This document shows, piece after piece, positions 60,794-64,000 of a stretch of 64,000 nt of DNA. The position numbers were made by a program, and so were the translations under genes. Under the pieces are notes generated by a model, which ran no database searches, was not told the DNA's origin, and saw nothing but the letters and a program-made list of their open reading frames with translations. Source of the stretch: Paramacrobiotus metropolitanus (taxonomy: Eukaryota; Tardigrada; Eutardigrada; Parachela; Macrobiotidae). The stretch's first letter is position 1, and every line of letters begins with the position of its first letter. The stretch is from positions 2,356,001 through 2,420,000 of the forward strand of contig NW_026570223.1 in the NCBI RefSeq assembly GCF_019649055.1. Reading direction: 5' to 3'.

Positions 60794-61297
60794 CTTACTT
60801 TTCATCGAGAAATACAGTGTTGTTTCTCAGTACATTTAACGACATGGTTGAGAAGGAGAATGTGAATGTTGCTTCCAAGTGAGTTGAACGTAAGCGATGT
60901 CATTATGAATTAATTTCCGTTTATAATTACATCAATAAAGCTGCGTGTCGCACTGTGCACAGTAAAGAAGTGACAAGTACGATAGAAATAATAACGTAAC
61001 GAGTAACATCAATCCTACCGACCTCTGATATCTCATTGTGGTAGAACTAAATAATATGCCTAAATTGCGAACTACGTGAAGCAAAAAAAAATACGACTGC
61101 ATTTCGACGGTAAACTTAGTGGTAAACTCCGACGCTGCCAAAATTCAGAATGCCAGAGCTATGGCAAAAATACTGCAATCCATGGATTTATATAGGCGCG
61201 AAGTGCATCCGGTGTTCAAAACCAAAACTAAATCGAAAACAAACGAAAAACTGCTAGAAAACTCAAAGTACCAGTATCTAAGTAAAAACGCATACAC
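60794..61297. other. Non-coding stretch before the hairpin repeat array
   Basis: No gene is supported. An AAG-rich lead-in at 61205-61297 resembles the lead-in at 62030-62124 and belongs to the repeat family described next. Confidence 0.5.
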
Positions 61298-61512
61298 AAC
61301 CGCGATCCTGAGCGGTTGCCGATTAAAAGCATCTTTTAATCGGAAAAACCCAACCGCGATCCTGGGCGGTTGCCGATTAAAAGCAGCTTTAATCAGATAA
61401 ACACAACCGCGATCCTGGGCGGTTGCCGATTAAAAGCAGCTTTTAATCGGAAAAACACAACCGCGATCCTGTGCGGTTGCCGATTAAAAGCAGCTTTTAT
61501 TCGGAAAAACGC
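61298..61512 (+). repeat. Four-copy 54-bp double-hairpin tandem repeat
   Basis: Units start at 61298, 61352, 61405 and 61459 (periods 54, 53, 54). Each has two inverted repeats: AACCGC...GCGGTT around GATCCTGG, and CCGATTAAAAGC/GCTTTTAATCGG, which nearly meet. Units differ by single bases and a few indels. The lengths are close to multiples of three, so the array is open in a reading frame (TAILGGCRLKAAFNRKN type), but this looks like a consequence of the repeat and not a protein. Confidence 0.92.
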
Positions 61513-62124
61513 TATACTGCCCTCGTACGGCTGCCACATTTCGTCAATGGGGTGGTGGTGATCACCTCTTGTAAAACCATACTGTATGACTAATCCACCC
61601 TCTTAACAAGCATGTCTCGCTACTGGTACTGAAAACCTACCGAGCCATCGCAAAATTCAATCATGTCCGCTGCGATCTCTTAGATTGCTTGCGACATATA
61701 GAACGACTTAATTTTTTTTATTTTACGTGATGGGTTTTTGCGGATGATAGATTTAAAATGTGTACGTAGTCTGAGCAGTAGTCGTGGTTGATGTGCTGTT
61801 GTACCATGGTTGATGTGCTGGGGGTGTTGACATTGTGTACTCGTTAATCTGCATTGAAAAGGAAAGTAAAAACCCTGGCTGGGTGCCCGTGAATGGGTAG
61901 AATGGTGCAGAAAACCCTGGAGTCTAATTACCACATCGGACGACTCGGAGTTCCAGTGTGACGTAGCTAAGCTTAAAAAACTATGTAAACGGGAATCCAG
62001 TTCACAAAAACTGTCCAGTTCAAAGGTAAATGAAAAATGAATCCAGTTCAAAGGTAAATGAAAAAACAAAGCAGAAACTGACAAAAAGCACAAAGTTTAA
62101 GTATAAAAGTAAAAGTACACACAC
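61513..62124. other. Spacer between hairpin repeat copies
   Basis: No gene is supported. Within it, the segment 62000-62060 has a duplicated block (AATCCAGTTCAAAGGTAAATGAAAAA type, twice). A run TTGATGTGCTG occurs twice near 61790-61820. Confidence 0.5.
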
Positions 62125-62173
62125 AACCGCAGCCTTGAGCGGATGGCGATTAAAAGCAGCTTTTAATCGAAAA
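62125..62173 (+). repeat. Diverged single copy of the double-hairpin repeat
   Basis: AACCGCAGCCTTGAGCGG followed by GCGATTAAAAGCAGCTTTTAATCG, with the same lead-in and the same downstream CCCTCATACGGCAACC as after the four-copy array (CCCTCGTACGGCTGCC). This is a duplicated locus in which one copy kept a single unit and the other expanded to four. Confidence 0.85.
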
Positions 62174-63028
62174 TGTGCTAGACCGCCCTCATACGGCAAC
62201 CATATACCGTCACCACCCTGTAAAAGGCAAAAGTAGCGTAATGACTGATCGACACAAGCAGCTGCGTTTTCAGCGTGAGGTAATTGACAGATTACGTTGC
62301 ATTGTGAGTTTAAAACGTAATTTAGCGCAAATTTTTTATAGTTAAATTTTTGGTGGCGATGATGAACCGGCGATTTCCGATAACACTTGATATTAGGATA
62401 CTGTTTTGGTAAATTCGAAGGAACCTGGCTGCTACTTTTTTTTCTCTTTTAATTTGTTTGCTGAAGGGAAGGGTGGTTCGCTCGCACTCGGATATCGCAG
62501 TGTAAAATTATAGTTTCTTTTTGCATCGTTTAAATGTTGAAAATTTTAAGCCAGAAGCACAGGTATAATATTTACACTAGTACGTACATACACCACATCA
62601 ATAGTGCAGATCGTTCAGTCTAATTGCACAGTTGCTTGGTGAAACTGGTTGGATGCAAAAAGTAAAGATTTTATCTCCTATTCTAATTATGCTGCTGGTT
62701 TGATACCAGTTTATTGATTGATTGTGTCATTCATTCATTCATTTGTTGCGTACTGTTTGAATCCACTAAGGGCGGAACCAAGGCATAGCTCTCTCAATTA
62801 ATAAAAGTTCACTAAAAATATAAATAATAAAACAAATTTTTCTATTGGTCTAGCAAATAAATAATGAATTATATACCTATAATCGGGTTGAAAAATCGAA
62901 CACCATCCACACGGCTCGCTTCGGGAATCGCGTGGATGGTTGATCCAGGGATAATTTAATTAAACGATCATCGAAATCGAATTTGATTTTTATTTTCCAT
63001 TAATATAAAGTCGCTTTAAACCTTAACC
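62174..63028. other. Upstream region of the ANP32-like gene
   Basis: AT-rich, no gene supported. A hairpin lies at 62902-62938 (CCATCCAC and GTGGATGG flanking a 21-base loop that itself contains GCTTCGGG). A run of ATTC repeats lies near 62728-62745. Confidence 0.5.
62902..62938. repeat. Hairpin upstream of the ANP32-like gene
   Basis: Arms CCATCCAC (62902-62909) and GTGGATGG (62931-62938) are exact complements; inner bases can add partial pairs. It lies about 90 bp before the ATG at 63029, within the likely 5' UTR or promoter. Confidence 0.7.
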
Positions 63029-64000
63029 ATGGACTCTCTCGCTTCGGTCAACGACGTCACCGCACCGATCCCCGTCGCCGCTGCCGTTCACCATGACGCC
63101 GCTGCCGTCCACCATGCCGCCGCTGCTGTCCATCACGCCGCCGCGGCCGTCCACCACGCTGTCGCTCCACTACCCGACGTCGCTGCCGTCCAGCACGCCC
63201 ACGCCGCTGCTGCCGTCCATCACGACGCCGCTGCCGTTCACCACGCTGCCGCTGCCGTTCATCACGCCGCCGCTGCAGCCCAGCAGGCAGCCGCTCCGGT
63301 TCTTGACGCCGACGATGCTGTGGAGGAGTTTCCAGCCGACGCTGTCATCGCGGCCAAGGTGGACGCGTACCTGCTGACCAAGTCGACGGATGCGGCGATC
63401 CTGGAATTCGATGGGATCAAGATGCCGGCAATCCCCATTACCGAACTGCTGCTGCAGTTCACCAACATCCGGTAAGATTTTTAGCTAATTATTTTATTAA
63501 TAATGCAATACTAAATTGTACTATTTATTGTACGGATTCAGAAATGAATATCAATATTAAAATGCTTATAAATTGAAAATTTAATTAAAATAAATTACCA
63601 CTGTCTTTAGTTCGATTTCCGCCGAGAACTGCGGCCTGCGCTCGTTGGATACGTTGCCGTGCAAGGACCTCCTGGAAACCTTGCACCTGGATGACAACGA
63701 GCTCGCCGGCAACGCCCTCCTGGCGCTGCATCCGTGTATCAAGTTGACGGAAATCCATCTGAAGGGGAACGGCTTTACCAGCGCGGAGCAATTCGCTCCT
63801 GTGCGCAAGTTGCCGCTGGAGTAGGTCGACGTCAGCTTTAATCCGGTGACTCACTGCTCCTCGCTGCAGGAGGCGATGGAGCTACTGTTCCCCCGGGCCC
63901 ACACCGTAGTCGTCACCAGTATCCTGGACCTGATGGCAGACGAGAGCGCACTGGAGGAAAGCGACGACGAGGACGAAGAAGAAATGGATACCGACAGCGG
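63029..64000 (+). pseudogene. ANP32-like leucine-rich acidic protein with AVHH repeats and an in-frame stop, 3' partial
   Basis: Exon 63029-63471 joins exon 63611-64000 in phase (AACATCCG|T). The N terminus has about eleven Ala/Val/His repeats of the form AAAVHH. After it, residues VDAYLLTKSTDAAILEFDGIK, then RSISAENCGLRSLDTLPCKD and LLETLHLDDNEL form the leucine-rich repeats of the ANP32 family (ANP32 has ISAENCGLTSLDNFPKL). The C-terminal acidic tail (EESDDEDEEEMDTDS) runs off the window. A TAG at 63822-63824 interrupts the frame between KLPLE and VDVSFNPVTH, in the middle of an LRR; homologues have a residue there. The acidic tail in the same frame downstream shows the reading frame was recently intact. 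It may be a pseudogene, a sequence error, or an alternatively spliced or readthrough gene. A possible intron 63821-63869 would put the acidic tail out of frame. Confidence 0.7.

Noticed and set aside
61298-61512. CRISPR array
   Set aside because: Units are contiguous with no unique spacers, in a eukaryotic genome; they are tandem hairpin repeats.
61119-61561. Repeat-encoded proteins with TAILGGCRLKAAF units
   Set aside because: The frame is open because the unit is 54 bp and contains no stop; no start, splice or homology support.
63821-63869. Short intron removing the TAG of the ANP32-like gene
   Set aside because: GTAGGT and CTCGCTGCAG are good signals, but splicing puts the acidic tail out of frame.

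Overview
The window is animal nuclear DNA with dense, multi-exon genes. Introns follow GT-AG, are mostly 50-700 bp, and exon phases can be chained exactly. The families are metazoan: a ZDHHC5/8-type palmitoyltransferase, two thyroid-hormone-receptor-like nuclear receptors, TSC22/bunched, TFIIE beta, an NCOA5-like coactivator, GH18 chitinase, KAT6 acetyltransferase, a Boule/DAZ-like RNA-binding protein, BMS1, SLC46-type transporter and ANP32-like protein. The proteins are strongly diverged from vertebrate homologues. I infer a protostome, possibly a tardigrade; that species-level guess is weak and rests on overall impression.

Layout. 0.6-2.5 kb (+): 3' part of the palmitoyltransferase. 2.5-3.9 kb: non-coding DNA with a perfect 116-bp palindrome. 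3.9-10.0 kb (+): nuclear receptor A, whose first intron contains a complete TSC22 gene (5.9-7.9 kb). 11.2-15.0 kb (+): nuclear receptor B, a clear TR orthologue with the same seven-exon plan, so A and B are a tandem duplication. 15.6-17.4 kb (-): TFIIE beta. 17.6-18.3 kb: two 230-bp direct repeats carrying tRNA-like heads. 19.5-23.5 kb (+): NCOA5-like gene. 24.3-26.5 kb (-): chitinase-like GH18 protein with an altered catalytic motif. 27.2-39.2 kb (-): one very long KAT6 gene. 41.1-45.7 kb (-): a second gene with KAT6-type winged helices but no acetyltransferase domain. 48.0-52.4 kb (-): BMS1. 53.2-56.4 kb (-): Boule/DAZ-like gene. 57.7-59.1 kb (-): SLC46-like transporter lacking its N-terminal half. 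59.5-60.8 kb (+): small zinc-finger and coiled-coil genes. 61.3-62.2 kb: arrays of a double-hairpin repeat. 63.0-64.0 kb (+): ANP32-like gene with an Ala-Val-His-His repeat and an in-frame stop.

Functionally the window is rich in transcription and chromatin genes: two nuclear receptors, a candidate receptor coactivator, a basal factor, a histone acetyltransferase and its non-catalytic paralogue. The strongest leads are the TR pair, whose ligand-contact histidine and AF-2 glutamate are both replaced, the catalytic-domain-free KAT6 paralogue with the degenerate PHD remnants of KAT6 itself, the ANP32-like gene and the double-hairpin repeat.
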